Source: Labrenzia sp. 011
Lineage (GTDB): Bacteria; Pseudomonadota; Alphaproteobacteria; Rhizobiales; Stappiaceae
Assembly: GCF_003075075.1 (NCBI RefSeq)
Contig: NZ_QCYM01000006.1
Location: forward strand, 144,765 to 208,764
Direction of reading: 5' to 3'
DNA length: 64,000 bases
This document shows, piece after piece, positions 16,865-25,452 of this stretch. Within the stretch, counting starts at the first letter, position 1. The number at the start of each line of letters is the position of its first letter. The notes beneath the pieces were generated by a model that saw nothing but the letters and a program-made list of their open reading frames with translations, was not told where the DNA came from and made no database searches. The position numbers were made by a program, and so were the translations under genes.

Positions 16865-17905
16865 ATGGCCCAGTCGGACGACAGCAAGGAAAACCGGGCC
16901 GGAGCTGCGGACGTCAAGCCGCCGCGCCGCGTGGAACGTCCGAAACGCCCGAAGCGCAAGTCCGCTCCCAGGCCGAAGGATCCGGAAGCCAGCGATGATG
17001 CCCGGCTGCGGCCGGCCGCAGCGATCGTTCCGCCGCAATCGGTTGCCGGCCGCGCGTTGACGCTGGTTGTCGCGATCATGAGCTTTCTCGCCTGTCTGAC
17101 CGTCGGCGGGGTTTCCATCGTCTGGGACGCCGCGGATGCCTGGCAGAACGACCTCGTGCGCGAAATCACCATCCAGATCCGGCCGACGGAAGGCGTCGAC
17201 ATGCTGCGGGAGATCGACAAGGCGGTGGCTCTGGCCCAGGAGTTTCCCGGCATCGATTCTGTCCGGGCCCTGTCGGATGCGGAGACCAAGGCCCTGCTCG
17301 AACCCTGGCTGGGGGACGGCCTGCAACTGGACGGCCTGCCCGTTCCCAGGCTGATCCAGATCACTGTCGGCGATCCGGCCATGTTGAACCTGGAGCAGCT
17401 CAGGAACACGGTGTCGCGGAACGTGACGGGGGCGAGTGTCGACGATCATTCCGTCTGGACCTCGCGGCTTTCGGCCATGGCGGGCGCCGTGGTGGCTGCC
17501 GGTGTGGCCATCATGGTCCTTGTTCTCAGCTCGATGGTGCTCAGTGTCGTCTTCGCCACGCAGTCGGCCATGGCGGGCAACAAGGATGTGGTTTCGGTGC
17601 TACACTTCGTCGGCGCCGAAGACGGCTTCATCGCGCGGGAGTTCCAGAGGCACTTTCTGATGCTCGGCCTGAAGGGCGGCGTGTCGGGGGGCGTTGCCGC
17701 GATCCTGTGTTTCGTTGTTTTGGACATGCTGACCCGGGAAGGCTCGGGTCAGGCGGGATCGGATCAGCTGTCGGCGCTTTTCGGCAGCGTATCGGTCAGC
17801 CTGCCGGGGTATTTCGGTGTGTTCGGCGTGGTTTTTCTCGTTGCCATCCTGACAGCGCTCACGTCCGGCCTGGCCGTCAAGGCGCATCTTGCCAAGGTGG
17901 ATTGA
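16865..17905 (+). CDS. ftsX: Cell division protein FtsX
   Basis: Permease-like partner of FtsE, 346 residues. A charged cytoplasmic Pro/Arg/Lys-rich N-terminus leads into TM1 (about residues 58-80), then a periplasmic domain with the EITIQIRP strand, then three further helices near 200-225, 255-275 and 310-335. ATG 16865 sits 4 bases after AGGAGG; an in-frame TTG at 16850 is an unlikely start inside ftsE. In this family FtsX relays ATP hydrolysis to periplasmic amidase activators. Confidence 0.94.
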   Translation: MAQSDDSKENRAGAADVKPPRRVERPKRPKRKSAPRPKDPEASDDARLRPAAAIVPPQSVAGRALTLVVAIMSFLACLTVGGVSIVWDAADAWQNDLVREITIQIRPTEGVDMLREIDKAVALAQEFPGIDSVRALSDAETKALLEPWLGDGLQLDGLPVPRLIQITVGDPAMLNLEQLRNTVSRNVTGASVDDHSVWTSRLSAMAGAVVAAGVAIMVLVLSSMVLSVVFATQSAMAGNKDVVSVLHFVGAEDGFIAREFQRHFLMLGLKGGVSGGVAAILCFVVLDMLTREGSGQAGSDQLSALFGSVSVSLPGYFGVFGVVFLVAILTALTSGLAVKAHLAKVD

Positions 17906-17942
17906 ACCGGAGAAGCGGTCGGGAAGGTTTTGTTTTGCCGGG

Positions 17943-17951
17943 TGATATAAT
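17943..17951 (+). promoter_or_regulatory. Extended -10 promoter element upstream of YdcF gene
   Basis: TG, one base, then a perfect TATAAT (17946-17951). No good -35 was found, as expected for an extended -10. It would give a leader of about 180 bases before ATG 18140. Confidence 0.35.
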
Positions 17952-18139
17952 GCTTCAAATGTGCACGAAAGCGGGTCAGGATCACGCGAGTTCTTCTGCC
18001 GTCCGGGGAGCCCTGCGGCTCTGCCGGGCAATTCGTCTGCCGGACTTGGGTACCGTGAAGACGACCTGCGAAGCGGGCCGAATCGGTGCAATGGATCTCA
18101 TGCCGCGAAATCGGCCGAATCACTTATCATAGTCGCCAG

Positions 18140-18868
18140 ATGATGCATGCCGACACAACCATAGACCCCGCTCTGGACGATGGTGTTTCCATCGTCAAGG
18201 ACCGGTGTGCGTCCGCATCTCAGGACAAGGCTTCCACCGCAGAGGCTGACACGGGGTCTTCTACGCGGCGGAAAAGGAGAGTCGGACCGGGCATTCTGAT
18301 CGGTGCGCTGCTGACGGTCCTGCTGGCCGGAGCCGCCGGCCCCTTCGCGTTGTTTGCCAACAGGATCGCCGGTGTCCAGGTGCCGCATACGGCCAATGCG
18401 GATGCGATCGTCGTCCTGACGGGCGGACATGCGCGGGTGAACGAGGCGGTCCGTCTTCTGGAGGAAGGCAGGGCCAACCGCCTGCTGATTTCCGGCGTTC
18501 ATCCGGGGACGACCCGGGAGCAGCTTGCCGCCGTCACCTCCTCGCGCATGCCCTTGAAAAAAAGCACGGTCGAACTCGACAGAGTGGCGCTCAATACCGC
18601 TGGCAACGCGACGGAAACGGCAAGCTGGGTCCGGAAAAACGGCTTTTCCTCGCTGCTGGTCGTCACAAGCGCCTATCACCTGCCGCGAGCCGAGGTGGAA
18701 TTGTCGGGTGCCCTGCCGGATGTCGAACTTATCGCCTATCCGGTCTTTTCCAAGGACTTGAAACTGGGCGAATGGTACCGGGAGCCGGCAACGATCCGGC
18801 TTCTCATGCGTGAATATGTGAAGTATATCGTCGCCCGGCTCCGGTTAACCGTACAGGGCATGGGCTGA
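18140..18868 (+). CDS. YdcF/ElyC/SanA family (DUF218) envelope protein
   Basis: 242 residues: cytoplasmic N-terminus, one membrane helix (about residues 48-72), then a DUF218 domain. Motifs ADAIVVLTGGHARVNEA, RLLISGVH and VVTSAYHLPRA are typical, including the acidic and histidine residues of the presumed active site. E. coli relatives affect envelope integrity and peptidoglycan or enterobacterial antigen supply. ATG 18140 (or 18143) has a weak ribosome site. plsC follows 76 bases downstream. Confidence 0.85.
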   Translation: MMHADTTIDPALDDGVSIVKDRCASASQDKASTAEADTGSSTRRKRRVGPGILIGALLTVLLAGAAGPFALFANRIAGVQVPHTANADAIVVLTGGHARVNEAVRLLEEGRANRLLISGVHPGTTREQLAAVTSSRMPLKKSTVELDRVALNTAGNATETASWVRKNGFSSLLVVTSAYHLPRAEVELSGALPDVELIAYPVFSKDLKLGEWYREPATIRLLMREYVKYIVARLRLTVQGMG

Positions 18869-18944
18869 CAGCCGCCTGACTGCCGCCTTGAACCTTTCCC
18901 GGGGCATCTTGCCGCGATCTTGCTGTTCCAGTAATTCAGGTGCC

Positions 18945-19733
18945 ATGCTTCTTTTGCGCTCAACCCTTTTCCAGATCCTGTTTTACATCCTCAATCTGGT
19001 GCTGATGATCACGTTTTCTCCGGTTCTGCTGCTGCCGCGCAAATGGGGCTGGTGGGTCGTGCCTGTCTGGTCGAAAGCCCTGCAGCTCCTGATGCGTGTT
19101 GTTGCCGGCGTCAGGGTGGAGATTCGCGGACGGGAAAATCTTCCGCAAGGCGGTTTCATCGCCGCGATGAAACATCAGTCGGCGTGGGAAACCGTTGCGC
19201 TTATTCCACTGTTTTCCAGTCCGACCTTCATTCTCAAGCGCGAGCTGCGATGGATACCGATCTTCGGCTGGTATACCGCGAAATACCGGCAGATTCCGAT
19301 CAACCGGGGCAAGCGTTCGGAAGCCCTGGCGGCCATGATGCTGGCGGCCAAGGAAGCCATCGCCGAAGGACGGCAGATCCTGATCTTTCCGGAGGGCACC
19401 CGCCGTCCCGCAGGGGCGGAACCCAAATACAAGTTCGGCATCGCCCATCTCTACCGGGATCTGAAATGCGAGGTCGTGCCCATTGCGCATAATGCGGGCC
19501 TGTACTGGCCGCGATCTTCCTGGAAGATCTATCCGGGAACGGTGATCGTCGAGATCCTGCCGCCGATCAAACCGGGTCTCCCCGCCGATATCTTTCTTGA
19601 ACGCATGGTGAGCGAGATAGAAACGGTGAGCGACCGGCTGATCGAGGAAGCACGACGGGCGGAAATCCCCTCGCCGATGCTGGACCAGGTGGACAGGCTC
19701 AGGCAGGCTCGTCCTGCCCAGGGTGTGACCTGA
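18945..19733 (+). CDS. plsC: 1-acyl-sn-glycerol-3-phosphate acyltransferase
   Basis: Membrane enzyme making phosphatidic acid from lysophosphatidic acid. 262 residues, with an N-terminal membrane helix (residues 5-30) and the LPLAT domain. The acyltransferase histidine motif is KHQSAWE (near 76-82), an HX4E variant of HX4D. FPEGTRRP is near 148-155. ATG 18945 is preceded by AGG; an earlier in-frame TTG gives a non-family extension. Confidence 0.92.
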   Translation: MLLLRSTLFQILFYILNLVLMITFSPVLLLPRKWGWWVVPVWSKALQLLMRVVAGVRVEIRGRENLPQGGFIAAMKHQSAWETVALIPLFSSPTFILKRELRWIPIFGWYTAKYRQIPINRGKRSEALAAMMLAAKEAIAEGRQILIFPEGTRRPAGAEPKYKFGIAHLYRDLKCEVVPIAHNAGLYWPRSSWKIYPGTVIVEILPPIKPGLPADIFLERMVSEIETVSDRLIEEARRAEIPSPMLDQVDRLRQARPAQGVT

Positions 19734-19829
19734 ATCCAGGAAATCGCGCGAACGGATTTGCAAAGCAAACGCTGCCTCGGGCGTCTTCCTGAAGCCATGA
19801 ATCCGCTTGAACGCGACTGGCTCCCGGGA

Positions 19830-20360
19830 TCAGGTCCGGGACGTGCCGTTCAGCCGCTCGGCGAGCCAGGCGAGCGCTGTGTCGGTGATGCCCATGTCTT
19901 CCAGGTGGGCCGCGGTGTTGAGGACATATTCCGGATTGGCGCCGGATTGTCCGACCGCGCCGGTCACGATGTCCAGCTGCTCTTCCAGCGGCAGGGCGCC
20001 AGCATATTGCGGGTGGCTGTGATCGACCATGTAGACGAGCGCTTCCACCTGTTCGCCGCTGTCGAGCTCGACCGGATGCCAGTGCTCCCGGTAGACCATG
20101 GTGGCCTGTTCGCGAGCGCGCAGGTAGTCCAGCGTTTGCGAGCGGATGTCTCCGGCAACCTGATAGACCATGCCCCGGCAGGCACCGCCATTGTCGAGGC
20201 CGAAGACGAGACCCGGCCGTTCCTGGGTTCCCCGGTGTACCCAGGAATAGACGCAGAGCGATCTGTGGCCGCCCCGCAGCAGAGCCCGTTCGCTGCGAAG
20301 GTGGTCAAATCCCGGGTTCCACATCAATGACCCGTAGCCAAATACCCAAAAATCGCTCAT
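19830..20360 (-). CDS. Gamma-glutamylcyclotransferase, ChaC family
   Basis: 176 residues. ChaC enzymes degrade glutathione to 5-oxoproline and Cys-Gly. The FGYGSLMW motif (residues 7-14) is the substrate-binding loop, and the catalytic glutamate lies in YLRAREQ. The gene converges on plsC, with 96 bases between their ends. Confidence 0.9.
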   Translation of the reverse strand: MSDFWVFGYGSLMWNPGFDHLRSERALLRGGHRSLCVYSWVHRGTQERPGLVFGLDNGGACRGMVYQVAGDIRSQTLDYLRAREQATMVYREHWHPVELDSGEQVEALVYMVDHSHPQYAGALPLEEQLDIVTGAVGQSGANPEYVLNTAAHLEDMGITDTALAWLAERLNGTSRT

Positions 20361-20393
20361 ATCGTCCTGTCTGCTTGCCTGCAGGCGCGTGAA

Positions 20394-21506
20394 ATGAAGT
20401 CAGCGCCAACCTTTAATCGGTCGGGATGGCCGAATTCAACAGTGAGTGTAAGAAACGTGACGCCTGCCGCGAAAAAGCCCGCCAAATCCTCGAGCCGTCG
20501 CTACATCCTGTTGCTCGGCGCCATTCTCCTGGTCGTCGTGGCATGGTCAGGGGCCTGGGTCTACGGCCGTTCGGTTCTGAGCGCGCAGCTCGACAAGCAG
20601 ATGACGCGGATGGCGGAAGGCGGACTGGAGATTTCCTGTGCCGGACTTGCCGTCGCCGGTTATCCCTTCCGGTATGAGGTCGGTTGCACACAGATGCGCT
20701 CCCGTGATCGCAGGGGCACCGATGCCGAGCTCGACGGTTTGAATGCGGTGGCGCTGGTCTATAATCCCTGGCACGTGATTTTCGAGGCCAGCGCCCCGGC
20801 AAGGGTTGCGGTTCCCGCGACAGGACTGTCCGGGAATATTGCCTGGGAGACGGCCCGGGCGAGCGTGAAATTCAGCCGCGAGGCGCTCGATGAGGTCAAC
20901 GCGGTTGTCCGCAAGCCACGAGCGGCCTTCGAGAATGCCTTTTCGGCGGGGACCGCGTCGGCGGAAAAGGCCGAAGTTCATCTGCGCGCAACGCCGGCAG
21001 ACAGCGCTGCCCTGGACGGCTATTTCTCCGTCGATGCGCTGAAACTGGAATCCCTGCCGGAGCTTCAGGAAACACTCGACATGAAGGCCCGCATCCAGGT
21101 TTCCGGCGGCACCGCGCTGCTGGCCGGTGCGGATCTTGTTTCCCTTGTCCGGATAAACGGCGGAGACCTGCCGGTGCGGCTGGAACTCTTCGAGGCGGCC
21201 CTGGGTCGGAGCCGTGTGGGCGCCAGCGGAGACCTGATCGTCAATGGCGACGGAACACTGACGGGGGACCTGGAGCTGACCGTCGGCAATGCGAAGGAAT
21301 TGCTTCAGTCTCTCGAACCGCTTTTCCCGCCCAAGAACCAGTCCTTCGCGCTGATGCAAAGCGTTGTCGACAGCCTCGCTCCGATGGCCGGGAATGTCGA
21401 CGGGGTTGCGTCGATCACGCTTCCGGTCAAGATCGACAGGGGTGTCGCAAGCGTGGGGTTCCTGCCGCTTGGCCGCATACCGGCCCTGTTTCCGGGGGGC
21501 ATGTAG
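20394..21506 (+). CDS. DUF2125 family protein
   Basis: 370 residues. A short basic N-terminus and one membrane helix (about residues 36-56) are followed by a long extracytoplasmic domain with conserved CAGLAVAGYPFRYEV and CTQMRS segments, the signature of the DUF2125 family in Alphaproteobacteria. The domain is beta-rich and reminiscent of AsmA/DUF945-like proteins. Function unknown. ATG 20394 is used; in-frame GTG codons near 20435 are alternatives. Confidence 0.82.
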   Translation: MKSAPTFNRSGWPNSTVSVRNVTPAAKKPAKSSSRRYILLLGAILLVVVAWSGAWVYGRSVLSAQLDKQMTRMAEGGLEISCAGLAVAGYPFRYEVGCTQMRSRDRRGTDAELDGLNAVALVYNPWHVIFEASAPARVAVPATGLSGNIAWETARASVKFSREALDEVNAVVRKPRAAFENAFSAGTASAEKAEVHLRATPADSAALDGYFSVDALKLESLPELQETLDMKARIQVSGGTALLAGADLVSLVRINGGDLPVRLELFEAALGRSRVGASGDLIVNGDGTLTGDLELTVGNAKELLQSLEPLFPPKNQSFALMQSVVDSLAPMAGNVDGVASITLPVKIDRGVASVGFLPLGRIPALFPGGM

Positions 21507-21561
21507 ACAGGCGGCAGCGTTTCAGGCACGGCAATGCTGCAGACGCCCCGCGATGACCGGA

Positions 21562-22023
21562 TCAATCGCCGGCGATGCGGTCGATCGGAATGATATAGCT
21601 CTTGCGGTGATCAGGTTCGGCAATGCGTTCATAGAGTGCCACGGCAGGCGTGTTCTTGCCCGGCACGATCCAGCGCAGATGCAGCCAGCCGCGGCTCTGG
21701 CCCTCGGCCACCAGGGTTTCGATGATCCGGCGGCCAGTGCCCTGGTTGCGGTGATCGGGGTGGACGTAGATGTCGTCCAGCTGACCGATTCGCAAGCCGG
21801 TGATCAGTTCGGGCAGATCGAAGAACACCGCAAAGCCGATCAGCGTCCCGTCCTTGAAGGCGCCGACAACCTCGGCGGTCTTGTCGCCCAGGATCCGCTC
21901 CGCGTAAAACTCGTCCGGCCGGCGGGGCGCGCCGCGTTTCAGCGCCTGGGCGTTTTCGGCAATGAGCGGGGCGAGCTGATGGGCATCATCCAGCCCAAGG
22001 GCCCTGATTTCCGTTTTCGTCAT
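21562..22023 (-). CDS. GNAT family N-acetyltransferase
   Basis: 153 residues with the complete GNAT fold. The acetyl-CoA site HPDHRNQGTGRRIIETLV (about residues 91-108) has the Q/R-x-x-G-x-G pattern. Substrate not determinable. It converges on the DUF2125 gene with 55 bases between stops. Confidence 0.88.
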   Translation of the reverse strand: MTKTEIRALGLDDAHQLAPLIAENAQALKRGAPRRPDEFYAERILGDKTAEVVGAFKDGTLIGFAVFFDLPELITGLRIGQLDDIYVHPDHRNQGTGRRIIETLVAEGQSRGWLHLRWIVPGKNTPAVALYERIAEPDHRKSYIIPIDRIAGD

Positions 22024-22219
22024 GAATTCCCCGGAAGTGGCAGATCATTGATGCGACGCCCACCATTCCCGAAACCGGACCGCGGATCAAGGACCTCGCG
22101 CAAATTCAGATCAATTCGAACCGTATTCAACGGGTATCCCGCTGTCGCGCAGGCCGGGTACTTTCACCCCTATCCGTTTCATGCGATGAGTTGGAGCGAG
22201 TCACGCAGCGGGATTTGAA

Positions 22220-23182
22220 ATGGCGCGCACCGGACGGACGAAAGCAACGGGAATCGGACTGAGCGCTGTTCTGATGTGGGCGACACTCGGCCTGTTTGGC
22301 GCCGGCTCCGGCCAGGTGCCGCCTTTCCTGCTCAATGCGCTGTGTTTCGGAATTTCCGGCAGTCTGGCGTTTGTCTGGCTTCTGGCGACCGGCAGAGTGA
22401 ATCTGCTGCGTCAGCCGCCGAAGGTCTGGGCCTTCGGAACCCTCGGTCTGTTCGGTTTTCATTTCTTCTATTTCACCGCCATTCGCAATGCGCCGCCGGT
22501 GGAAGCGAATCTGATCAACTACACCTGGCCGCTGCTGATCGTCCTGTTTTCCGCCTTCCTGCCGGGGGAACATCTGCGTCTTCACCATGTCATCGGCACG
22601 GTCCTGGGGCTCGCGGGGGCGGTTCTGCTGATTACCGGCGGGGACGGTATCGCGTTTTCGGGCGGGTCGGCCCTCGGGTATGCCGCCGCCGTCGCGTCCT
22701 GTCTTTTCTGGTCCAGTTACTCCGTCCTGTCCCGGCGTCTCGGCTCCGTGCCGACCGAGGCGGTTGCCGGTTTCTGCCTGGTGACCGCCCTGCTCTCGGG
22801 CCTGTGTCATGTGATGCTGGAGCAAACGGTGTGGCCCGCAGGGGGGCTGGAATGGGCGTCCCTGCTCGGGCTTGCCCTCTTTCCGGTGGGGCTTGCCTTC
22901 TTCACCTGGGACATCGGCGTCAAGCATGGCGACATTCAGGTTCTGGGCGCGGCCGCCTATTCCGCACCGCTGCTGTCAACGCTTCTGCTGATCGCTTTCG
23001 GTTTCGGGGCGCTGACACTTCCGGTGGCGATTGCCTGCGTGGCCATAACGGTCGGAGCGCTGATTGCGGCAAAGGACATGATCTTCCGGAAGCGGCAGGG
23101 CAAGACCGCCGCAGACCCGGCTGGCGATGCGGGTCTTCCCCCTTCGGAGCATTCCACTTCGTCTCATGATCCACTAGGTTGA
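22220..23182 (+). CDS. EamA/DMT family exporter
   Basis: 320 residues with ten predicted membrane helices in two EamA repeats, ending in a polar cytoplasmic tail. The pattern resembles DMT exporters of the YddG (aromatic amino acid) type, for example NAPPVEANLINYTWPLL in the first repeat and IGVKHGDIQVLGAAAYSAPL in the second; the substrate remains a guess. The CoA-ester lyase gene starts 35 bases after the stop. Confidence 0.87.
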   Translation: MARTGRTKATGIGLSAVLMWATLGLFGAGSGQVPPFLLNALCFGISGSLAFVWLLATGRVNLLRQPPKVWAFGTLGLFGFHFFYFTAIRNAPPVEANLINYTWPLLIVLFSAFLPGEHLRLHHVIGTVLGLAGAVLLITGGDGIAFSGGSALGYAAAVASCLFWSSYSVLSRRLGSVPTEAVAGFCLVTALLSGLCHVMLEQTVWPAGGLEWASLLGLALFPVGLAFFTWDIGVKHGDIQVLGAAAYSAPLLSTLLLIAFGFGALTLPVAIACVAITVGALIAAKDMIFRKRQGKTAADPAGDAGLPPSEHSTSSHDPLG

Positions 23183-23217
23183 GCGGACTTCTGTTTCGAC
23201 ACCAGCAGGACCAGCCG

Positions 23218-24102
23218 ATGACCGCAGTTTTCAGACCCCGCCGATCCGCTCTCTACATGCCGGGTTCCAATGCCCGTGCGCTGGAAAAGGCCAGAACGCT
23301 GGATGTGGATTGCCTGATCCTGGATCTGGAAGACGCCGTTGTGCCCGACGCCAAGGCGCTCGCCCGTACGCAGATCGTCGATGCGGTGACCGCAGGCGGC
23401 TATGGCGGGCGTGAGGTGGTCATCCGGATCAACGGTCTGGATACCCCCTGGGGCGAGGACGATCTTGTGGCGGCCGTCAAGGCCGGGCCGGATGCGATCC
23501 TGGTGCCCAAGGTCAACACCCCCGCCGACCTGCAGCGCATTGCCCACAAGCTGTCCGTCTGCGGGGCATCGCCAGACCTGAACCTGTGGGCGATGATGGA
23601 AACGCCGGAAGCGATGCTGAATGCCGGGGCCATCGGCGCCTGCGGGAAAGATCCGCAAGTGCGGCTTTCCTGTCTTGTCATGGGCACCAACGATCTGGCC
23701 AAGGAAACCCGTGCCCGTCTCGTGCCCGGCCGGGCGGTGATGGTGCCCTGGCTGATGACCTGCGTCGCGGCGGCGCGGGCCGGCGGCGTGGATATTCTCG
23801 ACGGCGTCTACAACGCTTTTCAGGACGAGGATGGTTTTGTGGCCGAATGCGCCCAGGGCGCCGAGATGGGCATGGACGGCAAGACGCTGATCCACCCGAA
23901 ACAGATCGGCCCCTGCCATGCGGCCTTCAGCCCCTCGGAAGAGGAAGTCGCCTGGGCGCGCCGGATCAATGCCGAGTTCGACAAGCCGGAAAATGCCGAC
24001 AAGGGTGCGATCCAGGTGGACGGCAAGATGGTGGAACGGCTACATGCGGAGATGGGCCGGCGGGCGATTGCCATCGCCGACGCCATCGCGGCCAGAGGCT
24101 GA
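23218..24102 (+). CDS. HpcH/HpaI aldolase family CoA ester lyase (CitE/Mcl-like)
   Basis: 294-residue TIM-barrel lyase acting on beta-hydroxyacyl-CoA esters such as malyl-CoA or citramalyl-CoA. The N-terminal RSALYMPGSNARALEKA and the metal-site LDLEDAV (about residues 37-43) are diagnostic. MMETPEA and GMDGKTLIHPKQI are conserved. ATG 23218 gives the usual N-terminus; an earlier in-frame TTG at 23179 adds a non-family extension. The small DUF1737 gene follows after 22 bases. Confidence 0.88.
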   Translation: MTAVFRPRRSALYMPGSNARALEKARTLDVDCLILDLEDAVVPDAKALARTQIVDAVTAGGYGGREVVIRINGLDTPWGEDDLVAAVKAGPDAILVPKVNTPADLQRIAHKLSVCGASPDLNLWAMMETPEAMLNAGAIGACGKDPQVRLSCLVMGTNDLAKETRARLVPGRAVMVPWLMTCVAAARAGGVDILDGVYNAFQDEDGFVAECAQGAEMGMDGKTLIHPKQIGPCHAAFSPSEEEVAWARRINAEFDKPENADKGAIQVDGKMVERLHAEMGRRAIAIADAIAARG

Positions 24103-24124
24103 TTGCAAGAAACGAGAGATATCC

Positions 24125-24331
24125 ATGAAGCTCTATCGGTTCATTACCGGCATCGACGACAGCGAATTCTGCCATCGGGTTACCCAGGCGCTCAACAAGG
24201 GCTGGGAACTCTCCGGTTCCCCCTCGCTGACCTATGACGCCACCCGCGGCGCGACGATCTGCGGCCAGGCGGTGACGAAAGAGGTTGAGGGAGTGGATTA
24301 TTCCCGCGACATCAAGCTGGGCGACTATTGA
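24125..24331 (+). CDS. DUF1737 small protein
   Basis: 68 residues, MKLYRFITGIDDSEFCHRV at the start and GWELSGSPSLT in the middle; these are the conserved features of DUF1737 proteins, of unknown function. GAGAGATA precedes ATG 24125. It lies 22 bases after the CoA-ester lyase gene and is followed by a perfect 12-bp hairpin. Confidence 0.8.
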   Translation: MKLYRFITGIDDSEFCHRVTQALNKGWELSGSPSLTYDATRGATICGQAVTKEVEGVDYSRDIKLGDY

Positions 24332-24351
24332 AGGCTCAGCCCTGAAATGCG

Positions 24352-24380
24352 CACGGCTTCCGGAGCAACCGGAAGCCGTG
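24352..24380. terminator. Bidirectional hairpin between DUF1737 and DoxX genes
   Basis: Perfect 12-bp arms CACGGCTTCCGG / CCGGAAGCCGTG with a 5-base loop between two convergent genes. No T-tract on either side. Confidence 0.7.
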
Positions 24381-24409
24381 AAGCATTCTGGTGAGGTCAA
24401 AGGGCCCGG

Positions 24410-24856
24410 TCAGGATCTTTTGACAAGGGCATCGATGCTGAAGCGGCCGGCGCCAAAGGCGGCGATCTGCAGGAGGCCGCCTGCAATGCTGATATTCTTG
24501 AAGAAGTGAATGAACTGGTTCTGATCGCCCAGGGCATTGTGGAAAGCCAGCGCTGCGGCAACGGTGAACAATGCCATCACGGCGGCGATGTAGCGGGTCT
24601 TGTAGCCGGCGATCAGCGCGATGCTGCCGACGATTTCCACGGCAAGCGCCCCGACATAGGCAAGGGTTGCGAAAGGCAGGCCCGAGGCACTGATCCAGGC
24701 GATCGTGGATTCTGCAGCTCCGAGCTTGGTCAGTCCGGAGACAAGAAACAGGGGGGCGATCAGCAGACGGCCAGCAAGCGGCAAGGCGCCGTCCAGGGTG
24801 CCGATGGTCACGGCCGAAGCCCGCTCGGTGGCAGAAGTCACATCCAGATTTGCCAT
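24410..24856 (-). CDS. DoxX family membrane protein
   Basis: 148 residues with four membrane helices, beginning near residue 25. RLLIAPLFLVSGLTKL and FHNALGDQNQFIHFFKNI match the DoxX family of small membrane proteins linked to redox or quinone homeostasis. ATG 24856 has GGAG 8 bases upstream; an in-frame ATG at 24898 has no ribosome site and adds 14 residues. The upstream region contains an AT-rich inverted repeat. Confidence 0.87.
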   Translation of the reverse strand: MANLDVTSATERASAVTIGTLDGALPLAGRLLIAPLFLVSGLTKLGAAESTIAWISASGLPFATLAYVGALAVEIVGSIALIAGYKTRYIAAVMALFTVAAALAFHNALGDQNQFIHFFKNISIAGGLLQIAAFGAGRFSIDALVKRS

Positions 24857-24952
24857 AATTACTACTCCATTCGGTTGGGCCATCACCGCGATGTCCATCG
24901 TATGAATGGAAGATAGTGTTTACTTAAATTATCATAAATGCCAAATTTGTGA

Positions 24953-24972
24953 CCATATTGTCCATTATATGG
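24953..24972. promoter_or_regulatory. AT-rich inverted repeat upstream of doxX
   Basis: CCATAT-N8-ATATGG; within it CCAT-TAT-ATGG flanked by TTGT and ACAA. It lies about 100 bases upstream of the DoxX start in an AT-rich patch and may be an operator. No regulator can be assigned. Confidence 0.3.
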
Positions 24973-25063
24973 AAACAATCATGGCATTCGGGACGTTCGG
25001 GCAGGATGCAGAGCTGGGGCAAACAGGATGTTTCGCCGGCGAAAGCGTCGCGCGGACTTCGGC

Positions 25064-25303
25064 TTACGGCCGCTTTGCGGCGCTTCCCGCAGCGATGATT
25101 TGATGGATCAGTTCAGCGACGGCAGAGTGGGTCTGTCTGACTTCGTCCGGCCCGACGGCATTCTCATGGGTTGCCGCCGCATCGCGCAGAACTCCCTCGA
25201 TTTCGTGTTCGGGGAGAAGGTTGTGATCGCTCAGGGCAAGCAGCAGGGCCTCGCAGATCGAGAGGGCTGCCATGCCTGAAGGGTCTTTCTGATCGGGCAT
25301 CAT
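25064..25303 (-). CDS. Conserved small hypothetical protein
   Basis: 79 residues, soluble and helical: LSICEALLLALSDHNLLP, EGVLRDAAATHENA and VAELIHQIIAAG. I recall similar small proteins in other Alphaproteobacteria, without a known function. ATG 25303 follows AAGGGA; an ATG at 25300 and one at 25333 are alternatives. It is divergent from the Crp/Fnr regulator gene. Confidence 0.6.
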   Translation of the reverse strand: MMPDQKDPSGMAALSICEALLLALSDHNLLPEHEIEGVLRDAAATHENAVGPDEVRQTHSAVAELIHQIIAAGSAAKRP

Positions 25304-25355
25304 GGGCCGTCCCTTGTCGGAATTAGGTTTCATACCTGGTGGGTGTGTGACGAAC

Positions 25356-25386
25356 TTGACCACCCTTGCAGAAATTGCGGTATGAT
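25356..25386 (+). promoter_or_regulatory. Candidate promoter for Crp/Fnr regulator
   Basis: TTGACC (25356-25361), 19-base spacer, TATGAT (25381-25386). It supports a start codon downstream of about 25393, which is consistent with TTG 25453. Confidence 0.45.
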
Positions 25387-25452
25387 GAACTGATCGAAAG
25401 CAGTCCCCGTGCAGACGTCTTCAAAAGTTTTCCAACGGGTTGGGAGTTGCCC

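Noticed and set aside
24926..24940. TTAA-N7-TAAA sequence as a CtrA box near doxX
   Set aside because: One mismatch in an AT-rich patch where such matches are expected by chance.
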